Of a DNA stretch of 49,551 bases, positions 20,001 to 27,217 are shown one piece after another. Made by a program: the position numbers and the translations under genes. Origin of the DNA: Burkholderia sp. PAMC 26561 (lineage in GTDB: Bacteria; Pseudomonadota; Gammaproteobacteria; Burkholderiales; Burkholderiaceae); assembly GCF_001557535.2 (NCBI RefSeq), contig NZ_CP014312.1, positions 1 to 49,551 on the forward strand, given 5' to 3'. The stretch's first letter is position 1. Each line of letters opens with the position of its first letter. The notes under the pieces are model-generated. The model searched no databases and had not been told where the DNA came from. It saw only the letters and a list, made by a program, of their open reading frames with translations.

Positions 20001-21223
20001 GATTTGAAGGTTTTGCAAAGATTGCTAGAGACTTAACGGATGGCAACACGGCCGAGAGCTCAAAGCAACTTCAGCAATCGCTTGAGCGATCGGTGCGAGA
20101 GCAGGTTGAAGCGGCCGATCGACTGAAAGATGAATTCCTGGCGGTGCTGTCTCACGAGCTCAAAAACCCGCTCAATCTGATCCACGTGAAGGCTGAGATG
20201 CTGACACGCGCTCCCCTAGCACGCGATCTCGCAGTGGTGCGCGACGCTGCCGACGCGATTCAGAAGTCGGTCGCAGCACAGGCAACTATTATCGACGACT
20301 TGCTCGACATGTCGCGGGTCAAAACCGGCAAGTTAGCACTCAACAGGGCCCACGTGGATATAGCCGCGACGATCAATGCGGTCGGCGCGGCCCTTGAAAG
20401 CGATGCTGCGGAGCGCGGAATAAAGGTTGTCCTATCAGGCGCGGATAAACCTCTTACCGTATGGGCTGATTCCGTTCGCATTGAGCAGGTGCTTTGGAAT
20501 CTCCTGAGCAACGCACTGAAATTTACGTCGGCTGGCGGACAGATTAACGCGACTCTGTCGCGCGATGGTCGGTTTGCGTGCATCGAGGTCGCCGACACGG
20601 GACAAGGCATCGACCCGGTCTTCATACCCAAAATCTTCGATATGTTCAGCCAGGCGGACGGCGGATCCGCGCGTTCAAAGGGTGGCTTGGGTATTGGACT
20701 GGCCCTGGTCAAGCAGTTGGTCGAAAGGCATGGCGGTAGAGTGAGCGCCGAATCCGCAGGCTTGGGTCAAGGTGCTAAATTCAGCGTATGGATCCCAATC
20801 GAGAGAGCATCTGAGCACGCGGCTCCCGCCCAACAGCCAGACCTTGGCATTTTGAGAAACAAGCGCGTCCTGCTCGTCGAAGACACCCAAGAAACGCTCG
20901 AAGCGTTCCAAGCTTTGTTAGAACTTGAAGGCGCGCACGTCCACGCTGAATCAAATGGCGCGGGTGCGCTACTTGCCGCTGCAGACGGCCATTTTGATCT
21001 CATTCTGTCCGATATCGGGATGCCGGAAATGGATGGATACGAACTGATCGCAGCTATCCGGACCATGCCCATGTATGCGAGTACTCCCGCAATCGCATTG
21101 ACGGGGTTTGGACGTCCGCAAGACGCCAAGCGCGCGCTCGCGGCGGGTTTCAACGGCCACGTAGGCAAACCCGTTTCGCTCGAGAATTTAGTCGCGTTGA
21201 TCGCTCGCTACCTCTCTACCTAG
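17075..21223 (+). CDS. CheB-CheR-PAS hybrid histidine kinase
   Basis: A 1,382-residue signalling protein. Order of domains: CheB methylesterase (about 25-210; GLGASAGG with Ser33, VVLHLSPEH, SGSGSDGAVG); CheR methyltransferase (about 225-490; AGCSTGEEAYS near 338); a Glu-rich coiled coil (EELKASNEELQAINEELRST, about 690-750); two PAS domains; HisKA with His1027 in LSHELKNP; HATPase with NLLSNALKFTS, DTGQGID and GLGIGLALV; and a C-terminal receiver with phospho-acceptor Asp1313 in SDIGMPEMDG. No transmembrane segment is seen, so it is cytoplasmic. Such fusions link methylation-type control to phosphorelay. No chemoreceptor gene lies nearby. All catalytic residues appear intact. Confidence 0.95.
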   Translation: MSSDKSVARADDPNVSPHPASSLPFPVVGLGASAGGIQALLRFFESAPADMDMAFVVVLHLSPEHESSVDQVLQRVTRMPVAQVVGSTQIQKNHVYVISPSKNLTMNDGHLLVTESDGPRGRPVAIDLFFRSLAQVHRERAMAVILSGSGSDGAVGIGQIKEFAGITIAQSPDDAEYPAMPQSAIATHMVDFVLPVVDIPQQLIRLWGNARVIQLPNIEPDERVKIDEDNAAKAEQALLEVLNELLKRTGHDFSHYKRATVLRRIERRMQVNLAPTVPAYRDFLLKTPEEAKSLLRDMLIGVTNFFRDRESFEAFERETVPKLFDDLSTDDQIRAWVAGCSTGEEAYSIAMLLTERAEMQAPGQSIQVFATDIDERAIRIGRAGLYPASIVTDVPPTRLRLHFAKEPLQYRANKRLREQILFAEHNLLRDPPFSQLDLVSCRNLLIYLDRTVQRQVLERFHFALRPRGFLFLGSAETADVADDLFELVDKKYRIYRARQLTRSKGLSHLSVPRAIGSPNIAVALPNVQRAKALPPLPYTDLHRRAMLQYGPPSVIVDSTSRVVHVSELADRYLRYVSGEPSQDLFDIVLPQLRLVLRTAVFEATKDVVAVDAKAVPMQLDGRDVTVSTSVRPFSDDATGSNLVLIIFNEIADLRVGSDAAENLRSNMDRDPLVDSLESELRTTRTQLQASLEHADASTEELKASNEELQAINEELRSTTEELETSKEELQSINEELVTVNSELQDKIHETGKANDDLLNLISATGIATVFVDRAMRISRFTPTATALFNLIPSDLGRSLLDITHRLDYPNLEHDAADAFASLSIIEKEISGPDDKWYLSRFIPYRTSEDRIDGAVLTLVDITARRHAEAEVKTSEKRLQLAAQSTDDYAIIVQDQDGLIITWNRGATRIFGYSEAEITGKPVELIYLPTDRESHVASSERQIATDKGRSQDERWYVRKDGSKLYCSGVTTRLKGEGFEGFAKIARDLTDGNTAESSKQLQQSLERSVREQVEAADRLKDEFLAVLSHELKNPLNLIHVKAEMLTRAPLARDLAVVRDAADAIQKSVAAQATIIDDLLDMSRVKTGKLALNRAHVDIAATINAVGAALESDAAERGIKVVLSGADKPLTVWADSVRIEQVLWNLLSNALKFTSAGGQINATLSRDGRFACIEVADTGQGIDPVFIPKIFDMFSQADGGSARSKGGLGIGLALVKQLVERHGGRVSAESAGLGQGAKFSVWIPIERASEHAAPAQQPDLGILRNKRVLLVEDTQETLEAFQALLELEGAHVHAESNGAGALLAAADGHFDLILSDIGMPEMDGYELIAAIRTMPMYASTPAIALTGFGRPQDAKRALAAGFNGHVGKPVSLENLVALIARYLST

Positions 21224-21333
21224 GCCTCGCGGGGACTCTGCATTTTGGCAGGCCCCGGTTCTCGGTCTGATGCTTGAGGTTGGCCCTGTGAAGGCATTCA
21301 CCGAGCGCATACTGGGTGTCTGGGGAGGCACCC

Positions 21334-21570
21334 GTGATCTTCATTTATCGGACGTTCAATATCGATTGTTTTGTCAGACTAACGAATGGCCATTACGTGG
21401 GACAAGCGACGATTTCGCGCGTGTCGTCGAGCGACGGCAAGGGAAGTTCATACGAGACCGGTTTTTTACCGTCGTTTGCGACAGAGGCGAAAGCATTGGG
21501 CTATACCTGCAACTTCGCCGAGATGTGGTGCAACGAGAATTTCTTTGATATGGGACAGGTAGTGGGGTGA
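21334..21570 (+). CDS. Small conserved protein next to kinase (paralog 1)
   Basis: GTG at 21334 is preceded by GGAGG. The 78-residue product (YRTFNIDCFV...VGQATISRVS...FATEAKALGYTCNFAEMWC) is clearly related to the 75-residue protein at 44129-44356. Shared features are the start IYR.FNI.C, the middle G.A.ISRVS, and the end FAT..KA.GY..NFAEMWC. It lies 110 bp downstream of the CheB-CheR hybrid kinase, and its paralog also lies beside a kinase. Function unknown; a role in that signalling is inferred from the repeated association. Confidence 0.72.
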   Translation: MIFIYRTFNIDCFVRLTNGHYVGQATISRVSSSDGKGSSYETGFLPSFATEAKALGYTCNFAEMWCNENFFDMGQVVG

Positions 21571-22045
21571 AGACGAGCTGCGGAATACCATTGCCTCCGC
21601 CAAAGTTAGCAAAACGGGCATTGTCTCCGTCGGGCAAGCTTTTAAGGGAAGGGTCGTCCTGCTGCCTGCGATCCGAGCACCTGATACGCTGATAAGAAAC
21701 TGGTGAAGTCTGGTCTAACTTAGCGTCATTGTCGGCAACATCGCCAAAGAGATCGGACGTGCCTCCATCTGGATGTGACACTGGCATTCGACCACTTCGC
21801 ACTTGACCAAGCGTTTCGCGCGGCAACCAAGTTTCTTCGATGGCGTCAATACCGCGCTCGATCATCTGCTGCAGAAAGAACGACTGCTTGCGCCCAGTCG
21901 TCTCGGCCAGCAAACGCAGTCGTTGCTCGATCTGCGGATCAATACGCACTGCGACAACAATTAACTTGTTTTCGGCGCTTCTTACTGTGAACTCCAGTGG
22001 TGCATTCCCATTCACGATCGCGATTTCGCAGCATTTTTCCAGCAT
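21374..22045 (-). CDS. Ribbon-helix-helix protein with abnormal C-terminal run-on
   Basis: A 223-residue frame with a clear ribbon-helix-helix at about residues 30-75 (VVAVRIDPQIEQRLRLLAETTGRKQSFFLQQMIERGIDAIEE), like RelB/ParD-type antitoxins. After roughly residue 155 the sequence is merely the antisense of the small plus-strand gene at 21334-21570 and loses protein-like character, so the natural stop was probably lost. It starts 41 bp after recombinase B on the same strand and no toxin follows. It may be an orphan antitoxin or a recombinase-linked regulator. The N-terminal domain is convincing, the full length is not. Confidence 0.55.
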   Translation of the reverse strand: MLEKCCEIAIVNGNAPLEFTVRSAENKLIVVAVRIDPQIEQRLRLLAETTGRKQSFFLQQMIERGIDAIEETWLPRETLGQVRSGRMPVSHPDGGTSDLFGDVADNDAKLDQTSPVSYQRIRCSDRRQQDDPSLKSLPDGDNARFANFGGGNGIPQLVFTPLPVPYQRNSRCTTSRRSCRYSPMLSPLSQTTVKNRSRMNFPCRRSTTRAKSSLVPRNGHSLV

Positions 22046-22085
22046 TCATCCTCGACGTCGGCGACGTCGCAGCAACACGGGTACG

Positions 22086-24029
22086 CTAGGCGCCATCTTC
22101 TAAATAATATTTAGCCGCTTCTTCGAGCATGCGCTGCCGCTCGGCCCGAACATAGATCGACGTCGTCTGCAGCGACGCGTGCCCCAGAATTCGTTGCGCC
22201 ACATCAATCGGCATACCGCGGGCAACCGTCTGCGTTCCAAAAGTATGACGGAACGCGTGCGCCGAGGTGGCCAGCAGCTTGACGTGCGCATCGTGGGAGA
22301 GCGCACCCTCCCGCAACAGGCCCTCGGCAATACGTCTGACCGACTCGCGTACGAGGCGCGCCAGTGCATCGGCCGCATAAGGTGCATGAGGCCGGTGGGA
22401 CGGCCCGCCCTCCCCACCCGACGCATCGCGATGTTTAGCCAGCGACGCATCGGTCCCGTTGATTACGACGGGCGCAATCAAAGGACCCTCCGCCCACGCC
22501 GCATCGAAGTCTAGTTCCCGATCCGCCCAGTGCGCACGTAGCGCGGCGACGGTCGCCACGTTCACCGGCACCGTGCGTTGCTTGCGGCGTTTGCCGATGA
22601 CGCCAAGCGCCCAGATCGAGCGCTGCTCGGCCGCTGAGCTGGTGGACGCGTCGGTCGACGATTTGGTCGCCGAGCCGGTCGCCGTGACAACCGCGACACT
22701 CAAATTTTCACGACGAGCGTTGGCCGCTTCATCACGCCGCACGCCCGAGTTCCCCATCAATAAAATGGCCGCACGCGCGATGCGCCACTGGCGCGCTTCG
22801 TCCTCAGTTGGTGTCAACCCGCCCAGGTCCTTGCCGTTGCATCGGGCATCCAGTTCCGCGCGCACCCGGGTCCAGAGATCGGCGGATAGCGCCCGCTCGA
22901 CCTGGACCTCGACCTCACGCGTGATCGTAGTCGGATCGGTGACTGCGCTCCATGGATTGCCGGCCAGATACCTGACGGTCGTGAGCCACGCGAACGCCGC
23001 ACGGATCGCGCGCACCGCGTAAGCCTGACTCTCGGGCGACACGCCCTCGGGCGTAAAAGGCCGCCACCGGCCGCTGGCGCGCGAGCGTTTCGGACCCACA
23101 AAACTCGCACTCGGCGCCTTCAGAAAATCCTTATAAGCCTCGCAATCTTCGACCGTCATCGACGAAAGCGCGACGCCCCTCACGATCACCAGCCACAGGA
23201 CCAGACGCTCGAGTTCACGCGTGTACGCGCGCAACGTCGGTGGCCGATCGCGGTAGCGATTCAGATAGGCGTGAACTGCGGCCAGGTCGTGATCGGCCCG
23301 GATAAACGCGAACTCGCGTGCGCGATTGGTGCCAAGCTCCCCGGATAAGGCGGTCGGAATGGCGAGGCGTTCGAATGGTGCGAGCAGTGGCGCGTCGATC
23401 GAGCCGCCGACCACGACGACGATGCCGAAACCTACCGCCGGTACGAGCGGGCCTGCATCAACATCGTCATCGACTCGCACCCCAAGCGCTTGCTCGTGAC
23501 GACGCAGCCAGGCAACGAGGACGCTCGCTCGGTGCGCGCCGATGCGCGGCACCGAGCGCCACCAACAGCCGCCGTGCGAATTGCAATACGCAACGAGTTC
23601 GCCGAGTGTCGTGATCCGCTCGGCCGTCAGTCGTTTGGTCACCAGCGGTCGCAGCCAGAGGCCAACGTGATGATCCGCCGCGGGCGCCGCGGCCGCGAGT
23701 ACTGAGGCCTGCTCGACCATCCGCAACGTGACCGCGGTGAGCTTTGCGCTGCCGTGCTGCTTGATCGACGCTTTCAAATGCGCGGCGAGCGCAGCTGAGC
23801 CGTTGCGCAGCGCAAGCTGTACGAGATCGTCAAGCATGGTGCGCAGGAACCGCCCCATTGCATCAGCGCTGGCCGCTTGCGGCGAAACCTCTCGATCATC
23901 CGGGTCGTAGTACCGGTGCGCGATGACCGAGGGCTCGATGTGCTGCACGAACGCACGTAGCGCCGCGAAATCGGTGCGCGTGTAGGTACGCGGTGTCGGA
24001 AGCGTGAGCTGCTGCGACTGATTAGCCAC
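22086..24029 (-). CDS. DUF3701-type large tyrosine recombinase (copy B)
   Basis: A 647-residue paralog of the recombinase at 14204-16087 with the same layout: DUF3701-like N-terminal region (YTRTDFAALRAFV; WWRSVPRIGAHRASVLVAWL), core-binding domain, and catalytic domain. Catalytic residues: Arg in SGVRRDEA, Lys in IGKRRKQRTVP, His-x-x-Arg in HAFRHTFG, His in LGHASLQ and Tyr in TSIYVRA. It differs by a Ser/Thr-rich insert (ATKSSTDASTSSAAE) before the Lys motif. Start ATG 24029. Together the two copies bracket the hybrid-kinase segment in the same orientation. Confidence 0.92.
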   Translation of the reverse strand: MANQSQQLTLPTPRTYTRTDFAALRAFVQHIEPSVIAHRYYDPDDREVSPQAASADAMGRFLRTMLDDLVQLALRNGSAALAAHLKASIKQHGSAKLTAVTLRMVEQASVLAAAAPAADHHVGLWLRPLVTKRLTAERITTLGELVAYCNSHGGCWWRSVPRIGAHRASVLVAWLRRHEQALGVRVDDDVDAGPLVPAVGFGIVVVVGGSIDAPLLAPFERLAIPTALSGELGTNRAREFAFIRADHDLAAVHAYLNRYRDRPPTLRAYTRELERLVLWLVIVRGVALSSMTVEDCEAYKDFLKAPSASFVGPKRSRASGRWRPFTPEGVSPESQAYAVRAIRAAFAWLTTVRYLAGNPWSAVTDPTTITREVEVQVERALSADLWTRVRAELDARCNGKDLGGLTPTEDEARQWRIARAAILLMGNSGVRRDEAANARRENLSVAVVTATGSATKSSTDASTSSAAEQRSIWALGVIGKRRKQRTVPVNVATVAALRAHWADRELDFDAAWAEGPLIAPVVINGTDASLAKHRDASGGEGGPSHRPHAPYAADALARLVRESVRRIAEGLLREGALSHDAHVKLLATSAHAFRHTFGTQTVARGMPIDVAQRILGHASLQTTSIYVRAERQRMLEEAAKYYLEDGA

Positions 24030-24105
24030 ACGCCCTCCCCTCTCGCTCCTTTGCCAACGCGTACGGGAAAACCCGCAAATTAAAGCAGAACATTAGCTTT
24101 GGGAC

Positions 24106-24146
24106 AGGCGCGAAGTGGAAATATCTCAATTTTACCCATTAAACGC
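24106..24146 (-). promoter_or_regulatory. Element shared upstream of both DUF3701 recombinases (copy B)
   Basis: AGGCGCGA, GGAAAT, TTTTACCC, TAAACGC in the same order as 16647-16686. On the minus strand TAAAAT could be a -10 with TTAGCA 17 bp upstream, 77 bp before the recombinase B start. It may be a promoter/operator or a recombination-site element. Confidence 0.5.
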
Positions 24147-24294
24147 TTGTCTGCTAATAACAATTATCAGTTAAGGATGCTGTCGCTAAACCGTTATAGT
24201 TTCGTTGCTTTGATGGGTTGGAACCCGCTTGCCGGCCATGGACATAGCCGCGTTGTTGGCACGGCGACCTTGACGGACCGCCGTGCGCTACCGC

Positions 24295-24498
24295 TTACGA
24301 CGGTTGGATATTTGACGCCTGCTGACCTTTGGGGCCCTTCTTCGATTCGTACGTTACCTTCTGCCCTTCCGCGAGGCTCTTGAACCCTTCCGAGCGGATC
24401 TCAGAGAAATGCGCGAACAAATCATCGCCGCCCTCGTCCGGCGTAATGAATCCAAAACCCTTTGCGTCGTTAAACCACTTGACTGTGCCAGTTGCCAT
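24295..24498 (-). CDS. cspA: CspA-family cold-shock protein
   Basis: A 67-residue single cold-shock domain starting [14 protein letters not shown]1 KGFGFI and RNP2 DLFAHF are present, plus the usual ending PKGQQASNI. It binds single-stranded RNA or DNA and acts as an RNA chaperone. The 140-bp region upstream (24499-24641) contains a near-perfect hairpin around CCGTTG-TCGGG/CCCGACCAACGG on the minus strand, which may be the higBA terminator or a structured leader. Confidence 0.92.
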   Translation of the reverse strand: MATGTVKWFNDAKGFGFITPDEGGDDLFAHFSEIRSEGFKSLAEGQKVTYESKKGPKGQQASNIQPS

Positions 24499-24641
24499 CA
24501 TCTTTCCTGTACGAAGTTGTGCCGGGCGAACGGCGGTTGCGCAGCGCGAACGCGCCGTGGACCGCCATCATGAGCCGTTGGTCGGGACCCGACAACGGGT
24601 AGTTTCGCGAAAGTCGGGTTTGACCGGCGTAAGGTCGTCGC

Positions 24642-25004
24642 TCAGGCTTGCGCGATCAGCACTTCGGCCGGAATCTGTAGGCCCTGGTTCAACCGCCGGA
24701 TCATGGCAAGACTTAGGCCCCGCTTGCGATTGAGCACCTCGTACACCCGGTTCAGGTTTCCCAGGTATGGCTGCATGTCGCTCGCCGTGAGCGCCGCCTG
24801 CTCCATCCGAAAGCGGATCGCCTCGATCGGATCGGGAAGATCCAAGGGAAAGTGTTGCGCCTCGTAACGTTCGACCAGGACGGACAGCACGTCCAGACGA
24901 TCGCCCTCCGGCGTCCCGACCTCGGGGTCGACGTCGACCAGCGCCGAAATCACTTTCAAGGCGTCCTGGTAGTCCTGCTCAGTATGTAATGGTCGGATAT
25001 CCAT
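24642..25004 (-). CDS. higA: HigA-type antitoxin
   Basis: A 120-residue antitoxin; ATG 25004 is favoured because GGAG lies seven bases upstream, although a GTG at 25010 overlaps the toxin stop. An N-terminal helical part (MDIRPLHTEQDYQDALKVIS) precedes a helix-turn-helix (about 65-115; MEQAALTASDMQPYLGNLNR, RGLSLAMIRRL). It neutralises HigB and should repress the operon through the palindrome at 25323-25341. Its gene follows the toxin gene, the normal higBA order. Confidence 0.88.
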   Translation of the reverse strand: MDIRPLHTEQDYQDALKVISALVDVDPEVGTPEGDRLDVLSVLVERYEAQHFPLDLPDPIEAIRFRMEQAALTASDMQPYLGNLNRVYEVLNRKRGLSLAMIRRLNQGLQIPAEVLIAQA

Positions 25005-25006
25005 AA

Positions 25007-25312
25007 TCACAACTCCAGCTCAACAGTCTCTGAATCGATTGCATCGTACTCGGCGTGAGTGCCGATAAACTTAATGTAGACCACGCCAATCCTGTAGGCG
25101 ACCGCCACGATTAGTCGGTAAGCGTTCCCTTTGATATTAAACACAACGCGGTTGTGTCCCACAAAACTGGCTGATGCGTACCGGGTTTTGATGTCCTGAG
25201 GGGTTGTCCAAACAGCCTTGGCGGCCTCTTCATGCCACGCAAGCAAGGACTGGCGTGCCGCCGCATGGGTCGCACAAAAAACGAGGAGATTCTTCTTTGC
25301 GACGATTCTCAT
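25007..25312 (-). CDS. higB: HigB-type mRNA interferase toxin
   Basis: A 101-residue toxin of the HigB/RelE superfamily, starting MRIVAKKNL. Typical blocks are LLAWHEEA, VGHNRVVFNIKGNAYRLIVAV and YIKFIGTHAEYD. It cleaves ribosome-bound mRNA when free of HigA. The promoter upstream places the predicted start site almost at the ATG, so the mRNA may be leaderless. Stabilises the plasmid. Confidence 0.88.
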   Translation of the reverse strand: MRIVAKKNLLVFCATHAAARQSLLAWHEEAAKAVWTTPQDIKTRYASASFVGHNRVVFNIKGNAYRLIVAVAYRIGVVYIKFIGTHAEYDAIDSETVELEL

Positions 25313-25318
25313 GCATGC

Positions 25319-25347
25319 AGTTTAGTCCCATATTGGGACTATTGCAA
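25319..25347 (-). promoter_or_regulatory. higBA promoter with HigA operator
   Basis: On the minus strand, TTGCAA and TAAACT are spaced by 17 bp. A perfect palindrome TAGTCCCA-TAT-TGGGACTA (25323-25341) fills the spacer and touches the -10. Binding there would block RNA polymerase directly. Confidence 0.7.
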
Positions 25348-25458
25348 ATCTGTGGCGGTCATTGTCGATCAGACCATGCTATTCGCGCAAAACTGGGCAG
25401 ATGACCACTCCCCGCGTTTTGACGATAATTTAATCGGTTGCGGATTGGGGACCGCCAA

Positions 25459-26301
25459 TCATCCGATCCTTGGCTGTTCGAGGTGGGTCACAGTGACAAG
25501 GTATGAAAGCTTTGGACCCATGCTGAAACTGGCTATAAATCGGCCGTCGACTAGTTCCTGCAATGATTTCTTTAGCTTTTGCCGAAACGCGGCCATATCC
25601 ACCTGACGGCTCCCGCACAGCATATGCAGCGTCTCGGCTTTGTATGGGAATGGGGTCTCGTGTGTTGCAAAGAATCGATAAAGCCACTTTGCAAGGGGCG
25701 GAAGTTCTTCGTGACGCGCCCATAGGATCAACGTCATTTCATCGCCGGTGAGGATGCCCGCGAGTTCAGGGTTTAGTCTGATCGTCCATCGCGCGGTGAG
25801 TCCTTCGACGGTACCGGTACCCTGCTCTGCTGTTACGGATTGAAATAAGTGGGACCCAGTCACGCGGATATTTCGCGCGCCTTTGACAGTGACGTATATC
25901 GTCCCCTCAAGCATACGCGTGTAGCACGCGCGCAGTCGGTCGTAGTCCTCTAACGAACTTCCCCACTTCAGATCCCGCAATGCATCGATGCCAGTAATGC
26001 TCACGGCGGAGCCCATCTGTTCGTCACGTGCCATGTGGCACAGCTGCATGAATACGTCGTGATCGTCTTGGCGTAGCTCGATGCCCGAATACCGGATCTC
26101 AACGTTCTGCAGAGACGCGATAACGGCGTTCTCGTAACGTTCGCGCGGTACTCGCTTGTCCCGAACGGCAAAGAGGGCGCTACGGGCGAGACTCTTCGAC
26201 ATGCCGCGATAGTCGCTTCCCCACTGCGGGAATAGCTTAAGCTGGCTCGCGGGGCCAAATTCCCCCTCCAATTTTCTCACTCGTTCTATGGCTGTCGACA
26301 C
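25459..26301 (-). CDS. trfA: TrfA-like plasmid replication initiator
   Basis: A 280-residue Rep protein; GTG 26301 is preferred since GGAGA lies just upstream, with another GTG at 26313. It matches the TrfA family layout: QLKLFPQWGSDYRGM near the start, SLARSALFAVRD, then two winged-helix regions (ISGIDALRDLKWG-like; LAKWLYRFFATHE) and a C-terminal FRQKLKKSLQELV. It binds the iterons located directly upstream and opens the origin for host helicase loading. The start lies about 40 bp after the first iteron. Confidence 0.88.
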   Translation of the reverse strand: MSTAIERVRKLEGEFGPASQLKLFPQWGSDYRGMSKSLARSALFAVRDKRVPRERYENAVIASLQNVEIRYSGIELRQDDHDVFMQLCHMARDEQMGSAVSITGIDALRDLKWGSSLEDYDRLRACYTRMLEGTIYVTVKGARNIRVTGSHLFQSVTAEQGTGTVEGLTARWTIRLNPELAGILTGDEMTLILWARHEELPPLAKWLYRFFATHETPFPYKAETLHMLCGSRQVDMAAFRQKLKKSLQELVDGRFIASFSMGPKLSYLVTVTHLEQPRIG

Positions 26302-26340
26302 GCAATCTCCCACGTTTTCAACGAGTTAATCCTATCAAAA

Positions 26341-26600
26341 CGGGATCGGGGTTTGAGATAGAAACATCGGGGTTTGAGATATTTTTTCAGTCATGATCGG
26401 GGTTTGAGATAGCTTTTTCGCCGTTTGGGATAGCTTTTTCGGGGTTTGAGATAGAAAACGTCGGGGTTTGAGATAGAACATTCGGGTATGAGGTAGCTTA
26501 AATCGGGGAATGAGATAGCGATCGTCGGGGTTTGATATATCAAAGATCTTATTTTTCCTTTTTCCGTCAAAGGCTTGCGATCGTTATCCACAGCGACTAA
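26341..26600. other. Plasmid replication origin (oriV) with iterons
   Basis: Nine iterons of consensus TCGGGGTTTGAGATAG start at 26346, 26367, 26397, 26418, 26439, 26461, 26482, 26503 and 26525. The step is 21-22 bp (two helical turns) except a 30-bp gap after the second. Copies 4, 7, 8 and 9 are degenerate. An AT-rich stretch (26536-26562) and a DnaA box follow. This is the binding array for the TrfA-like Rep next to it. Confidence 0.93.
26584..26592 (+). promoter_or_regulatory. DnaA box
   Basis: TTATCCACA, a perfect consensus DnaA box, lies just beyond the AT-rich part of the origin. Confidence 0.85.
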
Positions 26601-26673
26601 GCGTTTACTAAGCCCTTCTATAAGCTTAAACCATCTGTACTTCATAACGCTTCTGACCTACCCGCGTCCGCCC

Positions 26674-26738
26674 GTGTACAACAGCGATGCCCACACTGAC
26701 ATGTGGACATCCGGCAAGCCGGTACCGCTGTTGTACAC
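26674..26738. repeat. Nested palindrome locus beside the origin
   Basis: Perfect 13-bp outer arms GTGTACAACAGCG (26674-26686) and CGCTGTTGTACAC (26726-26738) enclose two smaller hairpins: CCACA/TGTGG and CCGGC-AA-GCCGG. This gives a three-way or cruciform fold between oriV and the partition genes. Candidate roles are a partition centromere, a dimer-resolution site or a single-strand initiation site. Confidence 0.6.
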
Positions 26739-26851
26739 AGTCTCCTCGCGACGTTTTGCCTTCGGCCTGACGCGCTGCGCTTGCCTTGTTGATAGATACT
26801 GACCTTCAAAACCGAATTGGGTAACAGACTTGCTGACAATTCAGCACCGAT

Positions 26852-26890
26852 GGTACCTAATTGGTATCCGACAGACACCAATTAGGTACC
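26852..26890. repeat. 14-bp palindrome at the end of the partition operon
   Basis: GGTACCTAATTGGT (26852-26865) and ACCAATTAGGTACC (26877-26890) flank an 11-bp spacer. The stop codon of the small partition gene lies in the right arm. The GGTACC and GGTATC words recur in the repeat array upstream of parA, so this may be a second partition-protein site or a terminator. Confidence 0.55.
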
Positions 26891-27217
26891 ATTTCTTACT
26901 GCTAGTTCGCGCCGTAGGGCTGCAAGCGCGCGCGCGAGCACTTCACCGAACGGCTCCTGCAACTCGTCAGCCAGCGCTTCAAGCTGCGCTCTCGTTTCCG
27001 CAGTGCCCTTAATAGGGATTTGGACGTTGCGGCCGGTGGTGTACCGCCGCTGCGTCCGCTTGGCAGGTTCGGCCGATATTTGACGCGGCTGACGGCTTAG
27101 GAACCCAGTCTCCTGCGAGAGCTTTTCGATTGCCTCAGGCTGCGGTTTCGGCTTCTTCTCAGGGGCCTTGATCGTGAAGTCGTCTAAATTCGCCAGCGGG
27201 TTGATTCGTTCGCTCAT
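26882..27217 (-). CDS. Small ParB-like partition protein
   Basis: A 111-residue protein whose gene overlaps the parA stop by ATGA (27214-27217). The N-terminus is unstructured and basic (FTIKAPEKKPKPQPEAIEKL); the C-terminal half (QIPIKGTAETRAQLEALADELQEPFGEVLARALAALRRE) looks like a ribbon-helix-helix domain, as in ParG-type centromere binders. It should bind the repeat boxes upstream of parA and activate ParA. Identification rests on the operon position and size, with no diagnostic motif. Confidence 0.75.
   Translation of the reverse strand: MSERINPLANLDDFTIKAPEKKPKPQPEAIEKLSQETGFLSRQPRQISAEPAKRTQRRYTTGRNVQIPIKGTAETRAQLEALADELQEPFGEVLARALAALRRELAVRNGT

Noticed and set aside
22459..23022. 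187-codon plus-strand frame opposite recombinase B
   Set aside because: Antisense shadow of a clear catalytic domain.
14204..24029. Integron with DUF3701 proteins as integron integrases
   Set aside because: The recombinases lack the extra IntI-type motif, and no attC array of imperfect palindromes with small cassettes is seen.
26346..26540. CRISPR-like repeat array
   Set aside because: Repeats are about 16 bp with 5-6 bp gaps in a 21-22 bp period next to a rep gene and a DnaA box, so they are iterons; no cas genes exist in the window.
26391..26645. 84-codon frame through the iterons
   Set aside because: It only translates the iteron repeats (SYP-, FYLKPRK-like) and has no independent support.
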